Assembly: GCF_030936135.1 (NCBI RefSeq)
Contig: NC_082595.1
Location: 14,174,430-14,238,429 of the forward strand
From: Gavia stellata
Taxonomy: Eukaryota > Chordata > Aves > Gaviiformes > Gaviidae
Direction of reading: 5' to 3'
DNA: 64,000 bases
Made by a program: the position numbers and the translations under genes. Numbering within the stretch: the stretch's first letter is position 1; every line of letters starts with the position of its first letter. Below the pieces are notes generated by a model. That model saw only the letters and a program-made list of their open reading frames with translations. It made no database searches and was not told the DNA's origin. Positions 62,801 to 64,000 of the stretch are shown one piece after another.

Positions 62801-64000
62801 TCATGGTAAGTACGTGTGCAAATTAGGTGTACAGCTGTTGCGAGCATTTTAAGATTAGTTTGCTTGATTTTAAATGTTTGGATGCATATCTCTGTGCTTA
62901 TATACAGAGACCCGAAGCCCACCATCTACTCTACTTTCACTTACAGGTTGCTCACAGTGGAAAACTCCTAGTGTAATCAGCTATAATGCCCCAGCTACTG
63001 TTATGTAAATCCCCTTTTTTTTTTTCCTCTTTTTAAAGAAATAAGAATTAAAGAACATCAGTATTTTATTATTTTGTTTGGCAATTAGGGCTGCCAGATT
63101 ACTTTCCACAGGTTCCACGTGGTAGTAAATTCCCAGGAACACCAGAGCCTGAAGATGTTAAGCAGGTCTGATAGAATAACAGCTTCAGCCCCAGGCAGCA
63201 GTAGAAATCCAAAACACTCCAAGGTTTTTCTAAGGTGACTTCTACCATTTCTTTCTGTTTCTGCTGCATTTGCTTTTGAAAAAAACCCACTTGATCTGAT
63301 CCTAGTGCCATTTTGAAATTATCAGATTTTCATTGCCTTTTAATGGCAAAGCCAATTCTTTCAGTCCAATTCAGCATCATTAAATTGTCAGAATAGCAGC
63401 TTCCTGTTTGATTCTTAATTATTCCTTTTTATTATATTTAAGACACTTAATTTTTTTTTAAAGTGGTTTACTCTTCTTTGTAATGATATGTTGTGATTAG
63501 ACTCTCTTTTATATTACACTGAAGTTTTAAGGGTATATATTGGTACTTCTAGTCTAAACCTCTATTTTCAAGGTATTTAGAGGATTAAATTCTAGGCTGA
63601 CTCTCTGTTGTGAATTCACTTTGATGTTTAATAGAAAAAGGAGAGACACAATGGGAGAAATTAAAGACATAAGGGACAGCTCTGAATTTTAGGGGCATAT
63701 TGTCATGCACAGAAATCTTCAGGCATCTAGGTAAGAATATACCATAGCCGTAACTTTGAATTTCCTTCCTTTTGTGAAATTAGTCAGGCTGCTGACATTA
63801 CTTAAACAGCCTTTTTCAATTTAAAATTCCACCCTCTTAACATTATGCAGCAGGACCAAACGGTGTGAGTGTTTCAGAGGTGGTGTTATGACAAGGGTAG
63901 ATGTATACATAATGGGGACTTGAGTGGTGAGCCTAGGAACAGCCATCGTATGGAGTGTAGGAAGAGCTATCATAGGATGTGGCCAGGCCTGTGTTTACAT
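62801..64000. other. Intergenic sequence downstream of ABCG8
   Basis: AT-rich. In mammals the next gene is LRPPRC, on the opposite strand. I find no exon of it here and no recognisable repeat, so its 3' end probably lies beyond the window or is only UTR here. Confidence 0.5.

Noticed and set aside
63099-63311. Minus-strand ORF considered as an LRPPRC exon
   Set aside because: The position and strand would suit LRPPRC, but the peptide shows no PPR-like helices and no clear splice sites.

Overview
This is a vertebrate nuclear window, almost certainly from a bird. The genes are split into short exons with GT-AG introns and the background is AT-rich. There are CpG-rich patches at promoters, very few transposon remnants, and one clear 3' end of a CR1 retrotransposon, the LINE family typical of birds and other sauropsids. 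Gene order matches the conserved vertebrate block PLEKHH2 - DYNC2LI1 - ABCG5 - ABCG8.

Layout: (1) About 80-1474, + strand: the last two coding exons of PLEKHH2. (2) About 1.75-6.8 kb: intergenic DNA with a CR1 fragment and a diverged direct repeat of about 380 bp in two copies. (3) 6.85-7.8 kb: the CpG-rich DYNC2LI1 promoter, with a ZNF143-like site and an RFX X-box-like site just ahead of the start codon. (4) 7392-29096, + strand: a complete 13-exon DYNC2LI1 (354 aa), the light intermediate chain of the retrograde ciliary dynein-2. (5) 31324-47724, - strand: a complete 13-exon ABCG5 (645 aa), convergent with DYNC2LI1. (6) 47725-48183: a 459 bp head-to-head intergenic promoter with a GATA cluster. 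(7) 48184-61824, + strand: a complete 13-exon ABCG8 (674 aa). (8) 61.8-64 kb: the presumed ABCG8 3' UTR with an odd GC-rich patch, then AT-rich DNA in which I see no exon.

ABCG5 and ABCG8 are half-transporters that form an obligate heterodimer exporting sterols from enterocytes and hepatocytes. The shared promoter region fits coordinated expression. Both reading frames join across every splice junction without a break, and the exon phases balance exactly. The most interesting result is in the ATP sites. In mammals the site made by the ABCG8 Walker A and the ABCG5 signature motif is degenerate. Here both halves are canonical: a Walker A lysine in ABCG8 (GSTAGGKTS) and an SGGE signature in ABCG5. 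This suggests that the bird transporter may retain two competent ATP sites. No prokaryote-type system, CRISPR array, tRNA or rRNA gene was seen.
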